64,000 nt of DNA from Archegozetes longisetosus (lineage: Eukaryota; Arthropoda; Arachnida; Sarcoptiformes; Trhypochthoniidae): assembly GCA_018873245.2 (NCBI GenBank), contig JAEMBT020000002.1:4096001-4160000 (forward strand), written 5' to 3'. The position numbers and the translations under genes were made by a program. Position 1 is the first letter of the stretch, and each line of letters opens with the position of its first letter. Below are positions 1 to 10,038 of this stretch, one piece after another. The notes beneath the pieces are model-generated. The model saw nothing but the letters and a program-made list of their open reading frames with translations, was not told the DNA's origin and made no database searches.

Positions 1-513
1 TTTTCATTTTGAAAACAATTCATTGATTAGTATTTATGAATAAGAGAAGTTTATTTTAATCAGAAACCTTTAAATATTGGAATAATCTTAATCTTATTAT
101 AATTCGTATTAAGCTTATTTTTAATTTTTTCTGAATCTTCAATGCATTTCTTGAGCAAAATAAAAACAATTCAGAGTTATTAAGCTTTGAGACTGTAAAC
201 TAATGTGTTGAGAATATTGTATCAAAAAATCAGTTCGAAGAGTTCATAACTGTTGAAAATTTTGCTTCCAGACCTCTTGCTAAATGTGTTGTCCAGTTTT
301 ATGTTACATAAACTTGAATTTTTAGATCGAACTTGGCTCTTATGTTTATCTGAGAATACGACCAATAAAATATTATAAAAACAAAATTAAAATATAGGAA
401 AACAAATAAATTTTATAAATATTTTGACAGCATAATCAACTGTATCGAACTCACGGTCAAATTCTTCAAAACAAGCTGTGATACATAAAACTAGTTTAAT
501 TGAAAATTCGAAT

Positions 514-1777
514 CTAATATAGAGTGCTTCGACCAACACTAAATTTATTTTTCAGTGGATTAGGTATCAAATTTAGAAACAACATGCTGTTGCTAGAAAG
601 CCATAACCCAAAAAGTCCTCCACAACAAGATAAGTATTCGATGAATGAAATAACAGGGGTTTCGATGTAGTAAATCATTGGTAATCTCGTGTCCCATAAA
701 AATCGAGTGCTTATTATCTTTGCGATGGCTGAGATGAGGGTGTATAGAGAAACAGATAATCATCGATCAAACTCTTTGTAATTCTATAATCAATGTAAAC
801 GCAATCTTTTGGACACAATTTATTGCATTTTTCCAGCATTTGATTGTCATAAATTAGTTCATGAAACAAATCATTTAACTTTTTCGAGCAATAACTCAAT
901 TCATTGGGTTCTTCATCCGATTCACTGATAAATCCATTGATTACTAATGGACTACATCTTGACATTTTCTTGAAATAAGTTTTGGAACATTCACGTAAAC
1001 AATCACTTTGAGAAATAGCATCGAACGGAGCACCAATTGAATTGTAATGACTGCATATTCCATAAGGAAATCCTAAGTTCATTCGAGTCATTTTATGAAC
1101 TAAAACAGTTTTGTTCTGATTATTCAATATATAGTAGTCTTCAGTTTCTTTATTTGGATTACTAATTGAAAATATGGGTTTCTGTGGAGAATGAATACTA
1201 AATAACTTCAATTGGATACGAGATTTTCTTTGATTTTTGAAAACTTCAGGAAAGGATAAAACCGTCATAAAATTTTCTCTCATTTCATTTGAGTCGAAAA
1301 TTGATTGAATTTTTCGTCGACAACGAAAGTAAATATTTTTTTATATCCTTTATATAGAGATCTCTGTATTAAACGGAAATCTAATCCTTTAATGGATCTC
1401 GAAACTGATGTAAAATTGAATAAATTATTGTTCAAATCAATTTTTATGTATCTATCAAACTGTTGATAAGTTGGATATTTTAATAACATTCTTCGAGTTA
1501 TATTATCTGAATGAATGCAATCCAATATTTTATTTATTTTATTAAAATTATTGAACTTCAATCCATCAAAACATTTATTTTCAAAAATGTATTCATACTC
1601 ATCTTTATTCAGATGTTCATTAATTGGTATTCCTATGGTTATTGCCGGAAACGTCAAATATTCGTAATGTGTTTTTATGTCAATTTTAATCACAGTTTCG
1701 AAACTGAAGTAAGTGATCGATACACTTATGAGTTGATTAATTAGTAACAAAACCATCAGAACGATATACGATGTCAT
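514..1777 (-). CDS. DEG/ENaC channel module C (third of tandem array), frame-broken
   Basis: Degenerin/epithelial sodium channel subunit, a plasma-membrane cation channel family that works as trimers. From position 1777 downward one sees TM1, the post-TM1 'FPAIT' motif, an 'IFTF' block matching the family CFTF, a Cys-rich extracellular part (SDCLREC, CNKLCPKDC) and TM2 around 'GGLFGLW' (about 600-640), ending at a TAG at 514-516. The reading frame changes twice: near 1300, where one extra A in a run of five A would keep frame, and near 714-722, where one extra A would also do so, or a 44-nt GT-AG intron may lie at about 727-770. The first ATG directly follows a perfect splice acceptor (CAG at 1778-1780), so this may be an internal exon joined to the module upstream rather than a gene start. 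It could be a recent pseudogene or an intact gene with consensus errors. Confidence 0.75.
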
Positions 1778-1993
1778 CTGTTCAAGAAGCTTTTGAAAAT
1801 ATCTTTATAATTGAAATTACCTTTAAAATTTAAAATTTCTTAACTATTAATAAGAAATTACAAATTTTCTGTTGTTGATCAACGGAATTTCGGTTTCATC
1901 ATAAAAATACTATTTTATTGAGTACTAAATTTTCTAAAACGACAGTTTTTTAAAAATTAGCTTGATATAAGTCAGTTTCAATAGATATTTTTT

Positions 1994-3520
1994 CTATCGT
2001 TTAAAATTGATTTTCTCTAAACTTATGAAAAATTGGAGAATTTTACTTATATTCAAATGGCATACCTGAATGACTCTCTTTGGATAATCTTTTATAGAAA
2101 TTATAACATTTACCAAATATGTGAAAAAGGTTGATTTTATCAGTAATTGTGAGACTATTTTCTTAACCGGAATAATAATTCGTCTCAAAAATCCAGTTTT
2201 TAAATAATGAAAATCTAAGCCAAACCATTGGATAATATGACAGTTGATAAATAGTATGAAACAATATCTTTGATGTGTATACGAATGCAGTCTCCTTACA
2301 ACACTATTATTCAACTCTATTAATTTGTTGATCAAACTTCTAAAATTAATTCCATGCCATAAACTCATTAAATTGACGACAGCTATAATATATTGTACGA
2401 ATAACATTTTCGGGACATAAATAAAATTTATGTAATAATTTTGATTGAAATCCAAATTTAATACACTGCCTATTTTTGTTTCATCAATTGATTCTATTTT
2501 AAAATATTGTTTATTACAAGAATCGGGACATAATTTAAAACATGAGTCTATAAGATGATTATTTAAGATTTTAGTTTGATTTTCATCATTCGATATACAA
2601 AACGAAACGTTTGGAGAAATAGAATCAGTTCTAATTTTGAATGTGATCATATGATCAGCTTTCGGAATGCATTTAAGTCCTTTGATATATCCTTCCAGAA
2701 AGCATTGATTAATACAATCATCTCTTGATTCGATACCATACTCACAGCAATTAGTATCATATGGATGTTCAAGTTTTTTGAATCGATATTCAGAGATATG
2801 ATATTTATAGATTTGTAATGGATTTTCATTCTCAAAATTAAACTGAACAACTTCTGAAGGGATGATATACGGTAACAAATCAGACGAATGAAGATACAAT
2901 TTTAAATTCAAACTATACATAATCTCCGTTTTTGAAACAGGTGAAGTGAGTGTTAATATACTTTTGCCAGACTTGATATGCATTTTTGTAGCATTTTTCT
3001 CATGACGAAAAGTGAAACATTTCTCGGTTGGAGAGATATAAGCATCTGTTTGAATGCAATTGAAATTAGATGCAAACTTGCATTCATAATGAGCTAAAAA
3101 GAAATTGATCTCCTTATTTATTAAATTCAAATTACTTTCTGATAATATATTTATTTTGTTTTCATTTTCTCTCATTTGATCTATAGTATCAAAGTCTAGA
3201 TTTATCCTCAAATAATTATATACTTCAGAATAATTTTGTAATAAATACAATAAAACTACAACTGCTCTTTTTAATTGCGTGTCTTTCATTTGCAAACCCA
3301 ATCTTATCTCATCCATTGAAATCGGCAGATTTTCAGGGTTTGAGCCTTTAAAATTCAAGTCTGAGAACTGCAGTTTCTCGATAAAATCAATAACACCTTG
3401 GTAATCATTACAAACAGTTATTGCTGGAAATGATTTCGCTTCAATATAACCATCGCTGTCAACTATATCAATGACTTCAATATTAGTTTTTGTAGAGAAT
3501 CTCAAATAATCTTCAGTCAA
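1994..3520 (-). CDS. DEG/ENaC channel module B (second of tandem array)
   Basis: Second DEG/ENaC unit. The open frame of about 508 codons starts just after TM1. It has 'FPAITVC' (residues about 31-37), a 'CFTF' block near 168, Cys-rich segments (NCCEYGIE, DDCINQC, CFKLCPDSCN) and a TM2 region ending in 'NLMSLWHGIN' near 390. The TM1 of this unit is not in this frame: it is encoded immediately upstream (about 3525-3590), in the frame of module A, and a single-base frame change lies at 3513-3520. The 110-residue tail after TM2 is long for the family. At 2065 a good donor (CAG|GTATGC, phase 0) can splice to the acceptor at 1778, which would remove the last 23 codons and join module C in frame. 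If unspliced, translation stops at 1994. Confidence 0.8.
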   Translation of the reverse strand: MTEDYLRFSTKTNIEVIDIVDSDGYIEAKSFPAITVCNDYQGVIDFIEKLQFSDLNFKGSNPENLPISMDEIRLGLQMKDTQLKRAVVVLLYLLQNYSEVYNYLRINLDFDTIDQMRENENKINILSESNLNLINKEINFFLAHYECKFASNFNCIQTDAYISPTEKCFTFRHEKNATKMHIKSGKSILTLTSPVSKTEIMYSLNLKLYLHSSDLLPYIIPSEVVQFNFENENPLQIYKYHISEYRFKKLEHPYDTNCCEYGIESRDDCINQCFLEGYIKGLKCIPKADHMITFKIRTDSISPNVSFCISNDENQTKILNNHLIDSCFKLCPDSCNKQYFKIESIDETKIGSVLNLDFNQNYYINFIYVPKMLFVQYIIAVVNLMSLWHGINFRSLINKLIELNNSVVRRLHSYTHQRYCFILFINCHIIQWFGLDFHYLKTGFLRRIIIPVKKIVSQLLIKSTFFTYLVNVIISIKDYPKRVIQVCHLNISKILQFFISLEKINFKR

Positions 3521-5062
3521 GTGAACAGTTTGGATACATTAAGCAAATTGTACATAAGACGTTCAAATATAATCTCCAGTTATACTCAGATAGATGTTTG
3601 ATAATATTTTTCAGCTTCTTATATAAATCAAATATTATATCCAATTTACATAAAATTATTAGATCTGAGATTAAATAATCTGTCAACAAGCTTTTCAATA
3701 GAAGATCTGCAATCCTTTTTACAAAAGCTTTAATTAATATGTGTAGATCTACAACAGCAAATCCAAACCACAATCCTATCAATCCTCCGATATTTGATGC
3801 ATAAATAAGTAGAGAATATTTTGGTTCGAATGTGTATTGAAAATAAGGTAAATTTCTTGCCTTGATTCTAAATTCACGTTTTAGTTTCTCGTAAAAAACA
3901 GATTCCCTATACGAGTAGTTAACGCCAGTAATCTTTATCGATATATCAAAATATTGTTGATCACAATGTCTTTTACATTTAATGATACATTTCTTGACTC
4001 CAATTTCATTGAATCTCATATCACATTTAGGATTTTTATTACTCATTTTCATTTCAAAAGCTATCTCATCAATGCTCGTAATCACAGAGCAGTTGTATTT
4101 TCTACTATGCTCTTTGATGAGACAATCATTTCTACATTCTTCGAATGATTGTGAATCTTTAACTGAGAGAAAACCTATTATTGTGTACCGCTTAAGTTGA
4201 AATAAATCAACCTATACTCACTGTTAAAATGATGACAATCACTCTGATAGGGCCACGAAAGATATTTTACTGAAGTTCGCGAGTATTTGAATTCATTCGA
4301 AACTGCTATCGTCTCCTGTATGATAACATTCTCTCTTCTGGGAATAATAATTGTATTCGAATCATGTATTAACCAAAATAAATTTGAGCAAAGAAATGAA
4401 CTAAAGATCATGTTTTGGGAATTTTCTTGATTGAGTTCAAATTTAATAAAATCGTTATCCTTCAAAGTCGATGAGTTATTAGTGAATGATTTTCTATCAC
4501 TGAAAAAAGTGAAACAAACTCCAAAGTCATTCCCAGGCATTGATTTAATAACTGGTGCATAGTTTTCACAATTTTCAATGATTTTATTTCCATCAACTTC
4601 TCCCGAACATTGAATAAGATCTGTTGCCTCAACTGTAATATTGAAAGCACTTTTCTTCAACTCTCGATAATTCAGTCCTTTAATTAATTTTGAATCAAAA
4701 TCAATAAGATATTCATTATACTCAATCATGCATTCGTAATTGTCTCTTCCACTTTTCTGACACAAATTCAATTTGATTTTTGCAGTTTTGGACACATTTT
4801 TATGATATAGACTTCTCTCTTCTGTCAAGTTGAAGTGAGAAAAAACTCTATTCCTGTCCAAAGAGCAGAGACTTTCAGTGCAAACTTGAATTGCTGGTAA
4901 TCTGAAATATTGTCTTTCATTCAGTTCTTCTAACTTTAAAGTTGAGGGGAAGTTAAAATAATCTATTGTTATATCTATTGCTTGATATAATAATATTAAA
5001 AACCAAAAAACTTTGAAAGTAAAGCTGAACGACAATTTCAAAAACTCAATCAATTTTTTCAT
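3513..5062 (-). CDS. DEG/ENaC channel module A (first of tandem array)
   Basis: DEG/ENaC subunit with two exons. Exon 1 (5062-4222) holds the start Met, TM1 (about residues 12-33), 'RLPAIQVC' (about 54-61), a CFTF block and 'SDCHHFN'. A 59-bp GT-AG intron (4221-4163, GTGAGT to TCTCAG, phase 1) leads to exon 2 (4162-3513), which has the Cys-rich part (ECRNDC, KCIIKCKRHC), 'FQYTFEPKY' and TM2 with 'GGLIGLWFGFA'. The family selectivity motif G-x-S reads G-F-A here. After TM2 the frame continues about 65 residues through a basic linker and into a hydrophobic segment that is the TM1 of module B, then stops at 3513. I see no N-terminal His-Gly gating motif. The family call is firm; the ion selectivity and ligand are unknown. 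Confidence 0.88.
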
Positions 5063-6535
5063 TTCTGATAGGTTATAAAATCAATTTATTTTTCAAAAGT
5101 CACTTACGAAGAAAATAATCAATGAAAACAGTCCTCAATATTTTTACACCTAAAACAAATCATATTTCATGAGAGACTTATGATTGAATGCAAAACTTTT
5201 TAATCTCTTAAGAGCTGTCAACTACTTTAAGGAATCTATGGTAACAGAACTAAAAACATAAAATCATACGATTATTAATCAACATATTTTTAGCTTTTTG
5301 TTTCAAAATTTAATATTAATGAGAGAATTAATTAATATTAATGAAGTATTTTGTTTTCCATTTAAAGAAAGATCAATATTCAAACTTTCAATGAGTTTAC
5401 TTTCATAAAATGATTATATCTAGAAGGAAAAGAAGCGCCAATAATGTTTAGGAAATGCATATATAATTTTGAAAGTTACTCCTTAACGAGCGAACTTCCC
5501 AACTTACTAACTAAGGATTAAATTGGTTCAACTTTTAAAGTTAGTTAAGCTTAAAATATTAATAGATCAATTATAAAATTACTAAATGCTAAGTACCTGT
5601 TTCATTATTGAATTAATCTGTTTTAACATTTGTTACATTACATCTATTAGATAACGGTTGTATATAGAACATAAAGCATCAGACAATAAGCTCGCTTTAA
5701 AGGATTTATAGTATGCAAATTACTTCAAGTTTTACGTTAATACAGATTAATTCAATGCAGAAATGAGCGTTTGATAATTTTGTATTTGATTTGTTTTAAC
5801 ATTAGCTACATTTTTTAAAAGTTGCGAAGTTCGCTCGTAAGACAGAACCAGTCGTAGGAGTTTGACCCTCAATCCTTTGAAAAGCTAAATAAAAGTATTC
5901 GAAGAGGAACCTTTATATAATTTGTCCATTTTTCTTTACGTTCAACCTATAAATGATTTTACCAATTATTAAACATTTTTATACATGTATTATAATTCAA
6001 ATCCAAATATTTTAATTTTACTTCTATTGTATTCTAACGTTTTCTATCGACTATCAAATAATAAAAATATTTTTCACTAATCATTTTTAAAATGTTGGAA
6101 AATAAAAATTCAAAAGAAATTATTTATGACTAAAAATCTGTGAAAACGCATGTTTAATCCAAATTACAGAGTCTATGAGTAATAATAGTCATGAATAATG
6201 TCTATTACATGTATTTTTTGTTTTGCATTTAAAGAATTATCCGACACTCAATTCTTGAGTAAAGATTCAAAAAGTTGACATTAAAATACAATGAAATGCT
6301 GTGAGCCAAATACATGCCTGCATTAAATTGTGTAAATCTGTTTTACACATAACGATGAGCATAGGCTCGAAAACGTCGAGGCTGAACCTCAGCCTAGAGC
6401 CTAGATTGAAACATTGATATAATTATCATAAAATAAAAAAATCTGAAATAGCATTTATTATCAATGTTTAAAAGTCAACAATGTAATACAAAAAGAGTCA
6501 AAACCAAAAGTGCATATTTGAAAAATATACTTTAA
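5063..6535. other. non-coding interval
   Basis: About 1.5 kb upstream of the channel cluster without a convincing gene on either strand. It presumably holds the promoter of module A, but no specific element can be named. At 6362-6408 a short run rich in GCCTAG/AGCCT-like units resembles the edge of the hexamer repeat at 7862-7950. Confidence 0.5.
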
Positions 6536-6540
6536 TCTAA

Positions 6541-7425
6541 CAATGCGGATCCGACTATTGTCGCAAAAATTTCAATCTAAATCTTCAATAGACTAATAGA
6601 TTAGTTAATTTCATAAAATTTTATGTATATCTAAAAGGCTGACCGCGAGGTTATAGGTCAAAATTAAAGGTTATAAGTTTGCATAAAATATCAATGGAGT
6701 GTATTAGTGAACAATTTCATATAAGGCTTAGTGGCCCAAACGACTAAAGACTTGTATATTTTTCTATACTTTCGCATGTGGGATCGAATCCGCATCTGTA
6801 ACTTATTTTTGCATTTTAAAATTATTATATATTGGTATTTTTTTTCATTGATTTCAATTAAGAATTCAAAGATCAATAATTCGAAATTAAAAAATAGATT
6901 AAGACAATTAATTTATTCAATTTCATGAAAATGAAAATGAATGAAGAAATGTTTAAAACAAATACATTTTCTACAATGACTACATTGAACAAAACATTCA
7001 TTAATACAATTATCAATATTACAATCGATTTCAGAAAATTTAAAACAAGTATCTCTTACATGCCTTAATTTATTTTGTAATTTCGAATTATTGATCTTTG
7101 AATTCTTAATTGAAATCAATGAAAAAAATACCAATATATAATAATTTTAAAATGCAAAAATAAGTTACAGATGCGGATTCGATCCCACATGCGAAAGTAT
7201 AGAAAAATATACAAGTCTTTAGTCGTTTGGGCCACTAAGCCTTATATGAAATTGTTCACTAATACACTCCATTGATATTTTATGCAAACTTATAACCTTT
7301 AATTTTGACCTATAACCTCGCGGTCAGCCTTTTAGATATACATAAAATTTTATGAAATTAACTAATCTATTAGTCTATTGAAGATTTAGATTGAAATTTT
7401 TGCGACAATAGTCGGATCCGCATTG
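6541..7425. repeat. large foldback (inverted repeat) element with tRNA-like arms
   Basis: The left arm (about 6541-6902) and right arm (about 7064-7425) are near-perfect reverse complements, separated by about 160 bp. Both arms contain a tRNA-like stretch (+ strand about 6728-6805, mirrored about 7163-7241) with an A-box-like 'AGTGGCCCAAACGACTAAAG' and a B-box-like 'GGATCGAATCC', so each arm looks SINE-derived. The outer 90 bp of the right arm is the 3' end of a hAT transposase remnant, and the same tail appears inverted at the left. The spacer encodes a Cys/His-rich stretch on the minus strand (CSHCRKC...H...H) that could be a transposase zinc-finger relic, though this is weak. A motif in the arms (about 6629-6663 and 7306-7340) recurs at 45.1 and 45.5 kb. 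Confidence 0.75.
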
Positions 7426-7705
7426 TAAGTAATTATTGAAACAGTTTAGACATATGACGCTTCTAATTGTGTTATCTACCAATCGATTTATCCCCTTAGT
7501 TATTATTATTCCTGCCTTTGAGAATATCTGCTCACTCGGAACACTCGTAGCAGTTATGCATAAAATATCAAAAGCCAATTTCGAAAGACAAGATATGAAC
7601 ATTCATATCTTTTCCACCAATCAATTAGTTCTTTTTCAGGCTCTTCTTCTGGGTTTCGAAAATATTTCGAAATTTTTCAAAGGTTGTGAGTTCTATTTAA
7701 AATGA
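7375..7705 (-). mobile_element. hAT transposase C-terminal fragment
   Basis: The minus-strand translation has the hAT dimerisation signature: 'SKLAFDILCITATSVPSEQI' followed by 'FSKAGIIIT' and a short tail. An upstream piece, 'IDWWKRYE', is the usual lead-in but lies in another frame, so a frameshift separates it. No BED finger or catalytic core is present, so this is a decayed tail. Its last part is shared with the foldback repeat. Confidence 0.75.
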
Positions 7706-7861
7706 AAGTCTTATGACTCAACTATTTGATTCATGTTACTTTGATTTATTTATTTATTTAAAGTATTACTTTCACTATACATCTGTCTCTGTAATTGGAA
7801 ATTTTGAAAGCAAAACAACTCATCATTTCACCGCTTAGTGTGAAATTTTGTTAGAATGTTT

Positions 7862-7883
7862 CAGGCTCGATAGCCTGGGCCTA

Positions 7884-7949
<66 letters not shown>

Positions 7950-7950
7950 A
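7862..7950. repeat. (GAGCCT)n hexamer microsatellite
   Basis: About 12-13 consecutive near-perfect copies of the hexamer. They give an artificial Glu-Pro repeat when translated. A degenerate relative lies at 6362-6408, on the other side of the foldback. Confidence 0.9.
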
Positions 7951-8245
7951 TGTTCTTCATTATTTATATAAATAAACAAATTGTTTGCCTGACTCGTTGT
8001 CAACGACCGCACACAATGATTTATCTATCGTAAAAAAGCTACGCAATGTTTTATTAAATTGTCCAATTTTATCGACCTTTTCGTCTCATTGATCCAAAAG
8101 TGATTTCTCATAAACAAACGACTTGTTCTCATGAGAGGAACCAACTAATATCAATTGATTGTCACCATTAAAACCAGTTGCTATATAAGAACTAACACTA
8201 ATAGAAATTGGGATATTTCAAATGTTTTATTGATTAGAACTATGT

Positions 8246-8795
8246 CTACTTTTTGTTATGGTTAGGACTAACTGCCGGCCACGAACTTTTCACAAACGAA
8301 TTATTGCTTCTTAAATCAAAAGCAAAGCCTCCGATCGTATCGTCGAATTTGAATCTTTGTTCTCTATCACTAAACTTGACCATTGAATAGATCTGTTGTC
8401 TTCGATTGAATTTGTAATAGAAAACAAATGTTGTGTTCAACATATAGTCATTGAATTTGCATTTTTCTACATTGTTTTCCACTGATTGATCACAATTTGG
8501 AATCGACTGAACAGTAAAAGCTGACGAAAAGTAGTTTATAGAGAGATCTGATGAAAAAATAATGAACATGTCAGACTTAATTTGTTAGAAATATGTTTGG
8601 TTTTTTATTTTAAAAATGACCAGTGAATAAAGAATTGATATGAGAAGGAGGCTCATTCACTTTATTTTCTCGGATTCTGTAACGCCAATAATTTTCATCT
8701 CGTATCAGAAAAATGAAATGATTGTAACTGAAAATACTGGTTATCCGTGAGTGACCAGATTCGTCACAAAAATGTTCACCACTAATTACATGCAT
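8246..8795 (-). CDS. hemopexin-like protein (partial)
   Basis: Two exons of a protein with hemopexin-like blades. The upstream exon (8795 to about 8620) has 'FLIRDENYWRYRI', the usual YWRY strand of a blade, preceded by a Cys and 'GHSRITSIF'. A candidate GT-AG intron (about 8551-8620, phase 1) leads to 'DLSINYFSSAF', like the blade opening 'IDAAF', and a domain ending at the stop at 8246. No signal peptide is visible. The upstream exon itself appears to begin at an acceptor (ATTAG) near 8785, so the 5' end is probably missing or lies further upstream. The family call rests on weak blade motifs and on the better hemopexin-like gene at 25.8-27.0 kb. The ligand is unknown. Confidence 0.45.
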
Positions 8796-9226
8796 TAATG
8801 CTATTAAATAGCAATAGTATGGAAAGTAAAAACTTCACATTAATGACTGACTTTAACTTGGAGTATGAGACTGACTAGTCTCGCATTAGGTCGAAATCAT
8901 AGCAAATGCGATTTATGTTTTGTACTTTATATTGAAAAAATTGATTTCAAATGTAATATTGTTTGAACTGTATAGGATTTGTATCTCCTTCTCTCGATCG
9001 AATCTTTGATTAATAAAAGTGAACTTTTAGGACAATTTTAAAGTCCAGACATCTGATAGTGATAGACAACAAAGTAGTTGTTTAAATGACTTTAATTGCA
9101 TTTAAAGAGAACGTAAAAAGACAATTAAAGTTAAAATTAGTATAAATAAGAAGTAATCAAAAAATAGTATAAGTTTGAAAAATGCTTAATTTAGCTGAAA
9201 GATTAGTATAAAACGTGTCCATTGTT

Positions 9227-10038
9227 TTATGTCTTATTAGTAGTCTTATCCAGAAGTTTGTCATTATTATTATCTTGAATTAGTTCGTAAATTACTTTAG
9301 TTTGGTTAACACTAATAACTTTCCTCATTTGATAACATCGTTTTCCAATCTTAACAAATGATGGCTCAGTCCTATAGATACGATCTCTTTCCTCAATTTG
9401 ATTGTATAACTTTGTTACAAAGATAGCGATGAGAAAGTTCATGAAGAAGAACCCCAATTCCAACAGTATTCCTATCGCTAAGAGCTTCTCAACTCCAGTG
9501 TCTATGAATGGAAAAAACTAATTAAAAATTGTTCAAACTTTGTGAGCCAATACATACTCTCTGAAAGATCATATAAAATAGTCTTAAATAGTTTGAAAAG
9601 TACAAAAAGCGTACTGAGAGCCAGAGATATTGCAAATGGAATAATGAATGCTACGTTCAACATCCAGGAGTAGATAAATCCAGTTATTGAAGTAGAGACG
9701 CATGCGATCGCAAATATCATATCAATTATCTCATAGATTAAATAGTGTTCAGTTTGATTAGTTTCATTCTTATTATCAATCGATTTGGTGACACAATAGA
9801 TTAACACAACACTTCTCATTAGATAGACTAATGAGCAAAAAGCCAGGAAAAACTGTAAGTCATCGTTGATTATTTCGTCGCCTAATTTTGAAATTGGCAT
9901 TTCATTCAATTGCTCACTTTTATTTTTCAGTGCAAACGGAGCCAAACTTTTAGGACTTAAAGAGCTTTTTATTGGGAAAGACGGTTGTCTTTGATGAGAT
10001 ACTTTTGTTTGGTTTGTCCGTCTTTTTGCTAATTTCAA
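9227..10038 (-). CDS. four-transmembrane protein of unknown family
   Basis: Two exons, 10038-9558 and 9501-9227, joined by a 56-bp GTATGT...TAG intron in phase 1. The product is about 205-251 residues. It has a basic Ser-rich N-terminus, then four hydrophobic segments: 'FFLAFCSLVYLMRSVVLIYC', one around 'IFAIACVSTSITGFIYSW', one around 'AFIIPFAISLALSTLFVLF', and one in exon 2 around 'LELGFFFMNFLIAIFV'. A hydrophilic, charged tail follows. The first in-frame ATG is at 9900; codons upstream of it up to 10038 are open but start without ATG. I do not recognise the family. The four-TM layout would fit a tetraspan-type or sensory accessory membrane protein, but no motif supports a function. Confidence 0.6.

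Noticed and set aside
6728-6805. Functional tRNA gene
   Set aside because: A and B boxes are present, but the stems are poor and the unit is duplicated inside a foldback; better read as a tRNA-derived repeat.
7848-8033. Open frame with Glu-Pro repeats
   Set aside because: It is only the translation of the GAGCCT hexamer array.
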